Of a stretch of DNA of 64,000 nt, positions 1 to 7,039 are shown in pieces. Origin of the DNA: a virus. Positions within the stretch are counted from its first letter, which is position 1. Each line of letters starts with the position of its first letter. The stretch spans positions 1 through 64,000 of the IMG/VR virus record IMGVR_UViG_3300028377_000007; one strand, 5' to 3'. Under the pieces are notes generated by a model. The model worked only from the letters and a program-made list of their open reading frames with translations. It was not told where the DNA came from and made no database searches. Position numbers and translations under genes: made by a program.

Positions 1-172
1 ATCAGGGTTTTTTACAACTTTTTGACAATTATTTACAAGAAACTGGATCAGGGTTTTTTACAACTTTTTGACAATTATTTACAAGAAACTGGATCAGGGT
101 TTTTTACAACTTTTTGACAATTATTTACAAGAAACTGGATCAGGGTTTTTTACAACTTTTTGACAATTATTT
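1..172. repeat. 46-bp tandem direct repeat array (about 3.7 copies)
   Basis: Copies start at 1, 47, 93 and 139 and are identical; the fourth breaks off near 172. The array begins at the window edge, so more copies may lie to the left. Each unit contains TTTTTTACAAC and TTTTTGACAATTATTTACAAG. There are no spacers, so it is not a CRISPR. Iteron-like binding sites for a replication or partition protein, or a regulatory array, are the likely readings; neither is proven. Confidence 0.9.
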
Positions 173-545
173 ATAGCCATAATAGCGATTGTAAATCTTT
201 TGTTAAAAAATTTTTCATCAATAAATTGGCACGAGAGTTGCTTCAAATCACTTCTCTAAGTCGTTGGAAATCAAGGTTTTAGAAAAGCCTTCGAGAATGC
301 CGTACAAAGGGTTTTCAGGAGTCGATGCAGGTGATTATATAGGTCTTTTTGTAAGTTGTTGAAAAACAGTGACTTACGAATCTGGCATGAAATATGAACG
401 CCAAACCTCGGGCATTTTAAAAAACACTTGACATTGTAGCACTAACATGTAAGCCGTGTTTTACAATTTTTTTACATTTTCCTGTTTTACATTTTTTTTA
501 CAATTACGCGGTTCGGGCCTAGGCAAAAATAAATCAAAATAAACC
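173..545. other. Noncoding leader region with hairpin and TTTTACA clusters
   Basis: No convincing gene is seen. Positions 351-377 can fold as GTAAGT-TGTT-gaaa-AACA-gtg-ACTTAC. From 430 to 510 the motif TTTTACA recurs, echoing the 46-bp array. A TTGACA at 438 lacks a good -10 partner. The stretch may be an origin or control region for the DUF932 gene. Confidence 0.5.
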
Positions 546-574
546 TTGCAATCTACAGCTTTATTCATTTAGTA
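546..574 (+). promoter_or_regulatory. Possible promoter of the DUF932 gene
   Basis: TTGCAA and TTAGTA are separated by 17 bp. A small hairpin (ATCGT 82-86, ACGAT 95-99 of the 500s block) follows in the predicted leader. The match is weak. Confidence 0.3.
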
Positions 575-627
575 TTTTGCTATCGTTAATTCTGACGATG
601 TTTAAAAATCAAATATAAGTTAATCAA

Positions 628-1524
628 ATGACTACTAAATCAGATCTCCTCTCTATCCTCCCAAATGTCCAAACCCTGTCTGTCGAAGACGCAGTACACG
701 CCGCTGGCCTAAACTGGCAAGTTGAATCCGAACCCCTTGGCGGTTTAGACACTGGACGCAAAGCAACGGGCCGAAAAGGCTTGTTTACTTCCGACGACCG
801 CTTTCTGGGTGACGTTGGAACGGGTTACACTCCTACCGATCCGAGCGAATTCGTTTCGAGTCTTTACGGTTTAGCGGAATTTTCTGGTTTTCCTGTCTCC
901 CGCCTTTCCTTCATGGCATCCCGCTCGCAAATTGTTGGTTTTATTGATATGAAACCGATTGAATTTGCGAACGAGAAAATCAATGTGGGGATGATTGTAC
1001 GAGACGGTTTTGACGGGTTTACCCCTCGCTCTTACGCCATCACCTTGATTCGTGAAATTTGCAAAAATGGAATGGTTTCAAAAACCGTTTTCGGAAAATC
1101 ATCCGCTAAACACTCAAAAAACTTCGACATTAAAAATGATGAGCTTTTCAAAACTGTAACCGCGAAAATGGAAAAGAACATTGCTGACCTTTCCGAAAGG
1201 TTTCAAAAGCTTTACGGTTTGGAAATCACACCTTCGCAGGTCGATACAGTCATGGCAAAACTTTTCCCTTTTAATGCTGAAAATGAACGCTCTACTAGAT
1301 CGCAAAACACTGTTGATGACATCCTTACGCGTTTCGCTCGTGGGATCGGGAATAAAGGCCAAACCGCTTGGGATTTGTTCAACGGAATCACTGAGTTTGA
1401 AACCCACGGCAAGACTTACAAACAAACCGAAAATCAGACACCAGATTCAAACCGTTTCAAAGCGTTTACCGATGGATTCTCGCTTGCGGAAAAAGCGCAA
1501 ACGGAATTGTTAGCACTAGCCTAA
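628..1524 (+). CDS. DUF932 family protein
   Basis: A 298-residue protein recognised as the DUF932 phage/plasmid family from its overall pattern: an N-terminal segment, then a mid region with MIVRDGFDG and a Cys-containing REICKNGM stretch. The family occurs widely on phages and plasmids but its biochemical role is unknown. GC content is clearly higher than in the rest of the window, as is that of the 8.4-8.7 kb gene. It is one of only two plus-strand genes and has its own strong terminator. No Shine-Dalgarno is seen; the start is preceded by an A/T-rich leader. The flanking repeats on both sides suggest a replication or copy-control setting, which is inference. Confidence 0.85.
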   Translation: MTTKSDLLSILPNVQTLSVEDAVHAAGLNWQVESEPLGGLDTGRKATGRKGLFTSDDRFLGDVGTGYTPTDPSEFVSSLYGLAEFSGFPVSRLSFMASRSQIVGFIDMKPIEFANEKINVGMIVRDGFDGFTPRSYAITLIREICKNGMVSKTVFGKSSAKHSKNFDIKNDELFKTVTAKMEKNIADLSERFQKLYGLEITPSQVDTVMAKLFPFNAENERSTRSQNTVDDILTRFARGIGNKGQTAWDLFNGITEFETHGKTYKQTENQTPDSNRFKAFTDGFSLAEKAQTELLALA

Positions 1525-1535
1525 ACTTTCCGACC

Positions 1536-1570
1536 AATCCCCCGCCTTTAATCGGGCGGGGGATTTTTTA
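1536..1570 (+). terminator. Rho-independent terminator of the DUF932 gene
   Basis: A GC-only stem (CCCCCGCC / GGCGGGGG) with a short loop is followed by six T residues. Confidence 0.9.
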
Positions 1571-1580
1571 TGCCCTGACT

Positions 1581-1613
1581 CACTGGAGTAGCAGCACTGG
1601 AGTAGCAGCACTG
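1581..1613. repeat. 14-bp tandem repeat, two copies plus partial
   Basis: CACTGGAGTAGCAG occurs at 1581 and 1595, followed by CACTG. Confidence 0.85.
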
Positions 1614-1616
1614 TTA

Positions 1617-1696
1617 ACAACTTTTTTACATTTACAAGTTTTTTACAAAAAATTTACAAGTTGGCGCGGGAAAATTTTTACAAGTTTTTGACAAGT
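1617..1696. repeat. TTTACAAG motif cluster
   Basis: TTTACA or TTTACAAG is repeated about six times within 80 bp, interrupted by a short GC patch. It matches the core of the 46-bp array on the other side of DUF932. The rest of the gap to 1950 shows a weak CCGCT/AGCGG hairpin near 1719-1736 but no gene. Confidence 0.6.
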
Positions 1697-1952
1697 AATT
1701 GCCTTGGTAATTCTACCGCTGTTTTTATAGCGGCGTTCTTTATTCTACTATTCTAAGGTAATAGATACCTTTATAATAAGCCGTAGGATCGCCCTGACGG
1801 GGTTTGAATATACTGTAAGGGTCAAGACACCTGTAAGTCCCGATCTCCAATCCTAGAGGTTCATGGATGCCCCGAAAGGGAAATCAATCTTTTTTTAAAA
1901 AAACACGAAAAAGCTTTACAAAGTAGCGCAAAAAGGCATTTGAGACACCTAT

Positions 1953-1984
1953 AAAAAAACCCCCCACCGTTTCCAGTGGAGGGT
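1953..1984 (-). terminator. Rho-independent terminator
   Basis: Read on the minus strand, CCCTCCAC pairs with GTGGGGGG across an eight-base loop, followed by seven T. It lies just after the stop of the 2003-2200 gene and faces the DUF932 unit. Confidence 0.85.
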
Positions 1985-2002
1985 TGCCGTGGATCCTATT
2001 TG

Positions 2003-2200
2003 CTAATTCCCTTGTCCAAAACCCTCAAAGGCTTCTTCAAGGTACATATCCTCAAGGCGCTGATCTTTTGCTGCTTGAAGACCCCCGATTTCGATTTCCT
2101 CAAGAATATCCTCTTGAGTTGGATCGATAAGGCACGGATTGTTCCTTGACTCGTTGAATGCTTCGGCTCGTTGACGGATTAGCTTTTCTCTATTTAACAT
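2003..2200 (-). CDS. Hypothetical small protein
   Basis: A 65-residue charged protein without a recognised domain; predicted largely helical, with an acidic C-terminal half. Last gene of the minus-strand series before a terminator. TTGACA sits 17 bp from a poor -10 close to the ATG, in the usual layout of this region. Confidence 0.6.
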   Translation of the reverse strand: MLNREKLIRQRAEAFNESRNNPCLIDPTQEDILEEIEIGGLQAAKDQRLEDMYLEEAFEGFGQGN

Positions 2201-2205
2201 AACTT

Positions 2206-2234
2206 TACTTTGCTGGTTTATGGTTGGTTGTCAA
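2206..2234 (-). promoter_or_regulatory. Promoter of the 2003-2200 gene
   Basis: TTGACA, 17 bp, AAAGTA, then 5 bp to the ATG. The -10 is weak. Confidence 0.4.
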
Positions 2235-2235
2235 A

Positions 2236-2517
2236 TTAAATATTATATGATTCGTCTTCAAAGTCAGAAAGTTCAATTGAACATTCTTCAAGTAATTCGT
2301 TTCTGACAAGCTCCGAGAAGTCAAGGTTTTTATTCTCAACTTCAAATTGTGAGATGTCTTTCTTGGAAGAATTTGAATCTCCCCAAACAATGGAAAAGTC
2401 ATTCAAGACAACCCCCATTTTTTGTTTGTCTTCGCCGATGTCTTCGATCCGCCACTCCGCTTCCACGGAAAGATCAAGATCGAATTTGCAAATGTAAACT
2501 GATTCTTTTGTTATCAT
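2236..2517 (-). CDS. Hypothetical protein
   Basis: A 93-residue acidic protein, likely beta-rich in its N-terminal half (VYICKFDLDLSVEAEWRI) and very acidic at the C-terminus. No domain is recognised. It has its own promoter with a leader of about two bases. Confidence 0.65.
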   Translation of the reverse strand: MITKESVYICKFDLDLSVEAEWRIEDIGEDKQKMGVVLNDFSIVWGDSNSSKKDISQFEVENKNLDFSELVRNELLEECSIELSDFEDESYNI

Positions 2518-2526
2518 GTTTTAAAG

Positions 2527-2555
2527 TAAAAGATAATTTCCTGTTGATGTCAACC
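2527..2555 (-). promoter_or_regulatory. Promoter of the 2236-2517 gene
   Basis: TTGACA, 17 bp, TTTACT, then 9 bp to the ATG. Confidence 0.7.
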
Positions 2556-2648
2556 CCTATTTTAAAAAAGTTTTTGTGGTTCTGTTTGTGCCCCTTTGTC
2601 AAACAAAAATTTGCTGGTCATGTTTGCCTTATAAGGCCAAGAAAAAAA

Positions 2649-3089
2649 TCAAATATTCTTTTTCACCTTTTGCCAATAGTTTTTTAAGTTCAATTCTTTT
2701 TGTGGATCCTTTTCGCTTTGGTCTTTCCAAGCACTTGCCCCGCCGTTCCAAATTCTTGCAAGGTCTTCAAGTGTGACATACCCCTTTGTATTTACGATTC
2801 GCTTCCCATAGAAAGAAAGTACAGTTTTGCAAACAAAAACGCTTATTTCTGGATTAAAGGCGTCGGAGTGTTTCAAGAAAAGTTTATTTCCTTTGATTTT
2901 TTGAATCCGATTGAAGTCTTGAATCATTATATCGTGAATTTGCAAGACTCCGTACGCTTTTCCGTTGTCGCCTATTGCGCTTGCATCTCCGCCACTTTCA
3001 ACTTGTATTAAAGCCTTGACAAGTGAATCAAATTCATTTGCCGCAAAACAAGTAATTGACGAAAGAATAAATAGAATAAGTTTTTTCAT
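2649..3089 (-). CDS. Secreted lytic transglycosylase-like (SLT) protein
   Basis: 146 residues: a signal peptide (about 1-17) followed by a small SLT-type lysozyme fold. IQVESGG carries the expected catalytic Glu, and AYGVLQIHD plus ARIWNGG match the family's later motifs. It would cleave peptidoglycan outside the inner membrane and could act as a phage lysin or entry/exit enzyme. The ATG follows the stop of a 16-residue membrane peptide by four bases, so translation is probably coupled to the unit starting at 3488. Confidence 0.8.
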   Translation of the reverse strand: MKKLILFILSSITCFAANEFDSLVKALIQVESGGDASAIGDNGKAYGVLQIHDIMIQDFNRIQKIKGNKLFLKHSDAFNPEISVFVCKTVLSFYGKRIVNTKGYVTLEDLARIWNGGASAWKDQSEKDPQKELNLKNYWQKVKKNI

Positions 3090-3093
3090 GTAT

Positions 3094-3144
3094 TTAAGCT
3101 AATACGAAAACGAGAACGATTGTAAGTAAAAAAAGCTCTACCAT
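3094..3144 (-). CDS. Tiny hydrophobic peptide
   Basis: Sixteen residues (MVELFLLTIVLVFVLA), almost entirely a membrane segment. AGGAG lies at Shine-Dalgarno distance and overlaps the end of the upstream gene; its stop is four bases before the SLT gene. A holin-like or lysis-helper peptide is a guess from context. It is too short for certainty. Confidence 0.45.
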   Translation of the reverse strand: MVELFLLTIVLVFVLA

Positions 3145-3147
3145 TTG

Positions 3148-3375
3148 TTATACTCCTATTTCCTTTAATGTATTTTTAAGAGTCCTTACGACTCCATATT
3201 TTAGAATTCGATCTTTACAATGAAGAGTTGTCACGGTTTCCCCAATGTAAACCTTTAAGCAAGAACCTTGCCCCTGTTTAAAATAACCGCCTAAAGATTC
3301 TACAGCCTTCAGTAGATCCCCCATTTTAATTTCTTCGACCCGCTTGATTTTTTGAATGATTTTTTCTACTTTCAT
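3148..3375 (-). CDS. HicA-like small protein
   Basis: 75 residues. The stretch from about residue 18 on, with LLKAVESLGGY, GSCLKVY and a C-terminal VRTLKNTLKEIGV helix, resembles HicA mRNA-interferase folds. The His normally found in the GSHHK-type motif is absent (GSCLK), so nuclease activity is doubtful. AAAGGAG upstream is one of the few clear Shine-Dalgarno sites here. No HicB partner is adjacent. Confidence 0.4.
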   Translation of the reverse strand: MKVEKIIQKIKRVEEIKMGDLLKAVESLGGYFKQGQGSCLKVYIGETVTTLHCKDRILKYGVVRTLKNTLKEIGV

Positions 3376-3377
3376 TT

Positions 3378-3488
3378 TTAGTACTCCTTTTTGTGCTTGG
3401 CTTTGCGCGTGTACTTCACGCGATTTTTGTGGGGCTGTGTGGCAGAACCCATGAGGCCCGTTTTGTTTTTTCTGACTTGCGGTTTCAT
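3378..3488 (-). CDS. Small basic protein
   Basis: 36 residues, rich in Lys/Arg. First gene of a four-gene unit; its last codons contain the Shine-Dalgarno of the next gene, whose ATG follows two bases after its stop. Promoter spacing indicates a leaderless start. Confidence 0.6.
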   Translation of the reverse strand: MKPQVRKNKTGLMGSATQPHKNRVKYTRKAKHKKEY

Positions 3489-3495
3489 TTTTAAG

Positions 3496-3524
3496 AGTGT
3501 TTCAGATATTCACTTTGTGGTCAA
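3496..3524 (-). promoter_or_regulatory. Promoter of the 3488 to 2649 unit
   Basis: TTGACC, 17 bp, AACACT, then 7 bp to the ATG at 3488. Confidence 0.7.
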
Positions 3525-3527
3525 CCC

Positions 3528-4025
3528 CTAAAGCAACCCAGAATCGCTAAAAGAATAATAACCTTTAAAGTTTGCAAGAGAAGATGGATCGCTTGATTGT
3601 TCTCCGCAAACAACATGATCTAAAAGTTTAACACTGAGAATATTTGCAGCTTCTCTAAGTTGTCTTGTAACTCGTATATCCGCTTCACTTGGGGTTGGAT
3701 CGCCACTTGGATGATTATGAGCGACAACAATAGTTTTTATCCCTTCCCTAACTACCGATTGAAAAACGCAAGTGGGAGAAATTAAAGTAGCGTCTTGAGT
3801 CCCCGAAGAAATTATTTCGATTCCTTTAAGCCTATTTTTGATGTTCAAGAAAAGAACCATGAAATGTTCTCTTTCTGGATTAAGTTCCCCCTTATCGGCT
3901 TTTTGTTCCATAAAAGACTTTACGGCTTTCCAAGCTTTTTCTGGGTCATCAATAATTGAATCGGAAAGATTTCCTGTCATTTCCCCGACTTTGCGGTAAG
4001 TGGTTTTTACTTCTCTTATAATCAT
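3528..4025 (-). CDS. radC: RadC-like JAB/MPN domain protein
   Basis: 165 residues forming a single JAMM domain. The metal motif is visible as HNHPSGDPTPSEAD, and MVLFLNIKNRL matches the conserved strand of RadC proteins. The N-terminal helix-hairpin-helix part of full-length RadC is missing, as is common in phage and plasmid copies. Its role is unresolved; a peptidase-like or DNA-metabolism function is suggested for the family. The promoter gives a leaderless start. Confidence 0.88.
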   Translation of the reverse strand: MIIREVKTTYRKVGEMTGNLSDSIIDDPEKAWKAVKSFMEQKADKGELNPEREHFMVLFLNIKNRLKGIEIISSGTQDATLISPTCVFQSVVREGIKTIVVAHNHPSGDPTPSEADIRVTRQLREAANILSVKLLDHVVCGEQSSDPSSLANFKGYYSFSDSGLL

Positions 4026-4032
4026 AGAAAAG

Positions 4033-4061
4033 AGACTAGAATAATATTTTTAGATTGTCAA
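4033..4061 (-). promoter_or_regulatory. Promoter of radC-like gene
   Basis: TTGACA, 17 bp, TAGTCT, then 7 bp to the ATG. Confidence 0.75.
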
Positions 4062-4157
4062 CTACTATTTTTAAAAAAATATATTTTAAATAAAGCTTGA
4101 CATATACGCACAAAAAGACATTCCAAAAAACAGATGCCTTTTTGTAGTAGCTTTTCA

Positions 4158-4196
4158 ATAAAAAAACGCGGCCATCCGAAGAAGACCGCGTTTTGT
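4158..4196 (-). terminator. Rho-independent terminator
   Basis: On the minus strand, ACGCGGTC pairs with GGCCGCGT over a ten-base loop, followed by a T run. It follows the 4208-4378 gene. Confidence 0.85.
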
Positions 4197-4207
4197 TTAT
4201 TTCTTTA

Positions 4208-4378
4208 TTAAATCAAATCGAAAAGGTAATCTGGTTCAAGCCCAAACTCTTCATGAAGAATCTCTTCAGGGTCTTCCCCATCCTCGATCCTTTCCCTTGC
4301 TTCCTCGATCATTTCTTCAGCTTCTTTTTCGCTGAGATTGTCGCGCTCCATTATGGTTTCTTTTAGTGTTTTAATCAT
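4208..4378 (-). CDS. Small acidic protein
   Basis: 56 residues, predicted helical and strongly acidic. No domain recognised. It is a single-gene unit with promoter and terminator. Confidence 0.7.
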   Translation of the reverse strand: MIKTLKETIMERDNLSEKEAEEMIEEARERIEDGEDPEEILHEEFGLEPDYLFDLI

Positions 4379-4385
4379 GGTTTAG

Positions 4386-4414
4386 AGTTAAAGATAATAT
4401 TTGTTAAGAGTCAA
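4386..4414 (-). promoter_or_regulatory. Promoter of the 4208-4378 gene
   Basis: TTGACT, 17 bp ending AAATATTATCT, TTAACT, then 7 bp to the ATG. Confidence 0.75.
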
Positions 4415-4422
4415 CCCTTATT

Positions 4423-4962
4423 TTAAAAACTTTCCCCCTCTTTTACGATGGCTAAATGTCCCATACTCGAAGGATCGCTTTTAAGAAAACGCCTATGCAA
4501 CGAGTTAAGGACTTTCCTTGATGGTGCTTTGCAGTATCTTTTAACAACTCTATTTGAGCGGGTATCAATCATAACGTACTTTATTTCTTGGCACTTCTCT
4601 CTGTTCCCCTTTGTCTTAAACTCGCCAGCGTAAAGCCTTTCTGGTTTAGCCCCAATCTCCAAACATTTAATCTTCCAAGCTATTCCATGTTTCGAACCCG
4701 GAGTCAGAGCGTGTGCTATTTCGTGGAGAATAACATCTAGAATTTCCTCATCAGAACCTATTTCCGAGAACTCTCTATTGATTGCGATTGTCTTCTTTCT
4801 GTACTCGCAAAGACCATAGCAACGATAAGTACCAGTTCGGAGAAACCTCGCATTCCAATCTGACAAACCGTACAGGTTTAGAAAAGAGCGAATAGCTCCC
4901 AGTGTATCAGTTAAAAGCTTTTCCTTTGGGAAAGGCGATTTAGATAGTTCAGTTTTAATCAT
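4423..4962 (-). CDS. SprT-like zinc metallopeptidase
   Basis: 179 residues from the ATG at 4962. HEIAHALTP supplies the HExxH zinc motif in an SprT-like context, with a downstream basic C-terminal part. SprT/SPRTN relatives act on DNA-bound or DNA-crosslinked proteins; a similar job is possible. A longer frame begins at 5001, but the promoter geometry (7 bp between -10 and the 4962 ATG) supports the shorter start. Confidence 0.8.
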   Translation of the reverse strand: MIKTELSKSPFPKEKLLTDTLGAIRSFLNLYGLSDWNARFLRTGTYRCYGLCEYRKKTIAINREFSEIGSDEEILDVILHEIAHALTPGSKHGIAWKIKCLEIGAKPERLYAGEFKTKGNREKCQEIKYVMIDTRSNRVVKRYCKAPSRKVLNSLHRRFLKSDPSSMGHLAIVKEGESF

Positions 4963-4969
4963 GGAAAAC

Positions 4970-4998
4970 AGTATCAAATAATATTTCCCCAATGTCAA
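4970..4998 (-). promoter_or_regulatory. Promoter of SprT-like gene
   Basis: TTGACA, 17 bp with AAATATTATT, GATACT, then 7 bp to the ATG. Confidence 0.78.
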
Positions 4999-5012
4999 CA
5001 CCGAAATTGTAC

Positions 5013-5046
5013 AAAAAAACTCCCAACGCTTGCTAACGCTGGGAGC
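5013..5046 (-). terminator. Rho-independent terminator
   Basis: CTCCCA pairs with TGGGAG and the stem extends through GCGT/GCGT wobble pairs; seven T follow on the minus strand. Confidence 0.85.
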
Positions 5047-5310
5047 TAAAAACTAATTAAATACTTATTTCTAGATTTTAAGTCGAGAGCTTAGTTTTTT
5101 GTTTTGTTTGCCCTATTATTTATTTTCCCTGCTGTTACAAGACCTCTCTAATAAATTGCCGCATATTTAACAGAATATTTGGCGCGAGCTTCTATTATTT
5201 TTTTAGTTACTTTATGCTTACTTCATTGCTTTTTTCTCCTATTTTTTCATCTATTTTTTAGGTTTAGTTTGTTCTAGTTTTCTCTGACTGTCGAGAGAAA
5301 TCCTTATTAT
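5013..5310 (-). ncRNA. Candidate untranslated transcript of about 0.3 kb
   Basis: A promoter identical in class to the gene promoters fires at about 5310, but no ATG lies at the start and no open frame longer than nine codons follows before a strong terminator at 5013. Near its 5' end TTTCTCT pairs with AGAGAAA; further on CTGTTA can pair with TAACAG. It does not match an RNA family I recognise. Confidence 0.5.
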
Positions 5311-5316
5311 TTACGA

Positions 5317-5345
5317 AGACTAGCGTGTTTTTTGGCGTTTGTCAA
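5317..5345 (-). promoter_or_regulatory. Promoter of the candidate ncRNA
   Basis: TTGACA, 17 bp, TAGTCT; no start codon within 30 bp downstream, unlike its neighbours. Confidence 0.65.
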
Positions 5346-5353
5346 GAGTTTTT

Positions 5354-5509
5354 TTAATATCCCGCCCAAGTTTTTAGCTTAGAGAAAGAAGAAAAAACAA
5401 TTCTTTTATCGTTATCTCTCCAGTCTATGATAATGATCTTACCGTTTTCAAGAGAAGAGTTCTCCCCCCAATCGTGTAACTTGCCCCAATTCAAATGTTT
5501 CTCGTTCAT
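5354..5509 (-). CDS. Small hypothetical protein
   Basis: 51 residues with several Trp and a IIIIDWRDNDKRIVF strand pair. No family recognised. Leaderless start from a private promoter. Confidence 0.65.
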   Translation of the reverse strand: MNEKHLNWGKLHDWGENSSLENGKIIIIDWRDNDKRIVFSSFSKLKTWAGY

Positions 5510-5515
5510 GGTTGT

Positions 5516-5544
5516 ATAAAAAGATAATTTTGCGGCAAAGTCAA
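5516..5544 (-). promoter_or_regulatory. Promoter of the 5354-5509 gene
   Basis: TTGACT, 17 bp, TTTTAT, then 6 bp to the ATG. Confidence 0.72.
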
Positions 5545-5567
5545 CCCCTAATTAAAGAATCTGCGAT

Positions 5568-5909
5568 TTAGTTAAGAACATAATCGGATTCCTGACAAAA
5601 AGAATTTAATTGAGATTTGAATAGAAGTTCAAGCTCTACTAAATATTCATCAATTCGGCTGTGTAGATTATATGCCACAAGATCGCCGAATTCCTCTGAC
5701 GAATCGCCAATAAAAACTAGAGAATTTTCTTTAATTTTAACAAATTCATTTTTATTTTTTGGAATTACGATCATAGAACTACCCAAGTCTAAAATAATGT
5801 CTTTATCTATATGGGCATACAAAACAGGAGAGTTTTTTTCTGAAGTTACAATAACAGCGGCACTCCCTTGGATTAGATCGATGGCTTTTTGTAATTTGAT
5901 TAGTTTCAT
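5568..5909 (-). CDS. Hypothetical protein
   Basis: 113 residues, mixed alpha/beta in appearance (AAVIVTSEKN, SSMIVIPKN). No domain recognised. Upstream TTGAAT, 17 bp, ATTATC, 6 bp to ATG follows the local promoter layout. Confidence 0.65.
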   Translation of the reverse strand: MKLIKLQKAIDLIQGSAAVIVTSEKNSPVLYAHIDKDIILDLGSSMIVIPKNKNEFVKIKENSLVFIGDSSEEFGDLVAYNLHSRIDEYLVELELLFKSQLNSFCQESDYVLN

Positions 5910-5952
5910 GGTTTTGATAATGATGATAGAACTTATAAATTCAACTCTTTTT

Positions 5953-6153
5953 TTAAAAAAGTTTCATTTGTTCAAGTTTAATTAAATGATTTTTGGCGTC
6001 GGTTTTTTGTTGGTCGATTCGCGCTTTCTTTCTTTTTCGCGCTTCGACGCTTCTTCTGCTAGCAATCTTGCAAGCTTCAGAGTAAGAGGGCCGGGGACTA
6101 GTTTCATTTTGGATCCTTAGTGTTAATGAGTGGAATGATTCTTTTCTCTTCAT
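5953..6153 (-). CDS. Small basic protein
   Basis: 66 residues with a strongly basic middle (RRSVEARKRKKARID), possibly nucleic-acid binding. No family recognised. Its promoter lies inside the last codons of the upstream gene. Confidence 0.65.
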   Translation of the reverse strand: MKRKESFHSLTLRIQNETSPRPSYSEACKIASRRSVEARKRKKARIDQQKTDAKNHLIKLEQMKLF

Positions 6154-6159
6154 AACGTT

Positions 6160-6188
6160 ATTTAGAATAATATATTACGAAAAGTCAA
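6160..6188 (-). promoter_or_regulatory. Promoter of the 5953-6153 gene
   Basis: TTGACT, 17 bp, CTAAAT, then 6 bp to the ATG. The -35 is embedded in the final codons (Leu-Asp-Phe) of the 6175-6396 gene. Confidence 0.7.
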
Positions 6189-6396
6189 GCATTCTTTTTT
6201 CAAAATCTAAAATTTCTTCTAAGTTAATCCATTCTATTTCTCCCAGTGGAATCAATAAATTATATAGTTCTTTCATCTTAGCAATTTGGTCCACAACGCT
6301 CAAGGCCCAAAGATGCTTTTCTTTTCTATCTCCAAAGCCTAAAAAATATTCGCAATCTTGTTGTAGTCTAGCTAGCAATTGGTATTCAAAGTTCAT
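6175..6396 (-). CDS. Hypothetical protein
   Basis: 73 residues, predicted all-helical, no recognised domain. Leaderless start. Confidence 0.65.
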   Translation of the reverse strand: MNFEYQLLARLQQDCEYFLGFGDRKEKHLWALSVVDQIAKMKELYNLLIPLGEIEWINLEEILDFEKRMLDFS

Positions 6397-6402
6397 GATT
6401 AA

Positions 6403-6431
6403 GATACTGATTATTATTTCGCGAAAGTCAA
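6403..6431 (-). promoter_or_regulatory. Promoter of the 6175-6396 gene
   Basis: TTGACT, 17 bp, AGTATC, then 6 bp to the ATG; overlaps the region just after the 6435-6563 stop. Confidence 0.7.
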
Positions 6432-6434
6432 TGA

Positions 6435-6563
6435 TTAAAATTCTTTTTCTGCCTCTTTTTTTGCCGCCAAGTATCCACCCTTATAAGGATTTGAACTAGT
6501 TTTTTTGTTGAGCTTAAAAGAAACTCGATTGTCGTGAATATAAATGAATAAGTGATTTTTCAT
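6435..6563 (-). CDS. Small hypothetical protein
   Basis: 42 residues, starting MKNHLFIYIHDNRVSF and ending in a Lys/Glu-rich helix. No family recognised. Promoter spacing supports the start. Confidence 0.6.
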   Translation of the reverse strand: MKNHLFIYIHDNRVSFKLNKKTSSNPYKGGYLAAKKEAEKEF

Positions 6564-6569
6564 TCTTAT

Positions 6570-6598
6570 ATACAAACAAAGGTTTCTGATAAAGTCAA
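6570..6598 (-). promoter_or_regulatory. Promoter of the 6435-6563 gene
   Basis: TTGACT, 17 bp, TTGTAT, then 6 bp to the ATG. Confidence 0.72.
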
Positions 6599-6855
6599 GA
6601 ATTATTTTCAGCTAATGGTAAATAGTTTTTATCCCCCTCATATCCTTTGTATGATACTCTAAAATCATTAAAGTCTTTTATGGTTGCGGATCGAAGAACC
6701 GGTTTCTCTGGGACATAAATCCAACCTTGTTCCGTGGGTATTGTTGCCCCGCGCAAAACAGAAGAATGCAAAATCCCAAAAAACCTTTTATTATCTTGGC
6801 GCATATACCCAAGAATATTATTATTTAAAACAAAAAACCGTATTTTCTTATTCAT
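6595..6855 (-). CDS. Hypothetical protein
   Basis: 86 residues, beta-strand rich, no recognised domain. Leaderless start. Confidence 0.65.
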   Translation of the reverse strand: MNKKIRFFVLNNNILGYMRQDNKRFFGILHSSVLRGATIPTEQGWIYVPEKPVLRSATIKDFNDFRVSYKGYEGDKNYLPLAENNS

Positions 6856-6861
6856 GCCCTT

Positions 6862-6889
6862 AGTATTACAAAGAAAGCGGCGAAGTCAA
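6862..6889 (-). promoter_or_regulatory. Promoter of the 6595-6855 gene
   Basis: TTGACT, 16 bp, AATACT, then 6 bp to the ATG. Confidence 0.68.
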
Positions 6890-6931
6890 GTCTTTTTTGG
6901 AACGATTTTGGAACGATTTCATTATTTAAAA

Positions 6932-7005
6932 TGGTGCGCCCACTGAGATTCGAACTCAGATTGATTGGTTAAAAGCCAAATGTTCTACCATTGAACTATA
7001 GGCGC
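6932..7005 (-). tRNA. tRNA-Lys (UUU) with encoded CCA
   Basis: Acceptor GCGCCTA pairs with TGGGCGC (one G-U), D stem GTTC/GAAC, anticodon loop CTTTTAA giving anticodon UUU, T arm CTGAG-TTCGAAT-CTCAG, discriminator A and genomic CCA. The variable loop is four bases and the outer anticodon-stem pair is a mismatch. It would read AAA/AAG, which are very common in this AT-rich genome. Confidence 0.92.
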
Positions 7006-7039
7006 ATTTTAGATTTTTAGTACCCTCTCTATTTGTAGG

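Noticed and set aside
1-172. CRISPR array
   Set aside because: The 46-bp units follow each other without spacers and no cas genes are present.
438-470. TTGACA promoter before DUF932
   Set aside because: No acceptable -10 at 16-18 bp; the TTGCAA/TTAGTA pair at 546-574 is slightly better, though still weak.
1114-1513. Alternative reading frames inside the DUF932 gene
   Set aside because: They are shadows of a well-supported family frame and lack start signals.
2623-2640. Terminator at GCCTTATAAGGC
   Set aside because: The palindrome has no T run on the minus strand and lies after the SLT gene without other support.
3148-3375. Functional HicAB toxin-antitoxin pair
   Set aside because: No HicB-like partner is adjacent and the catalytic His motif is altered.
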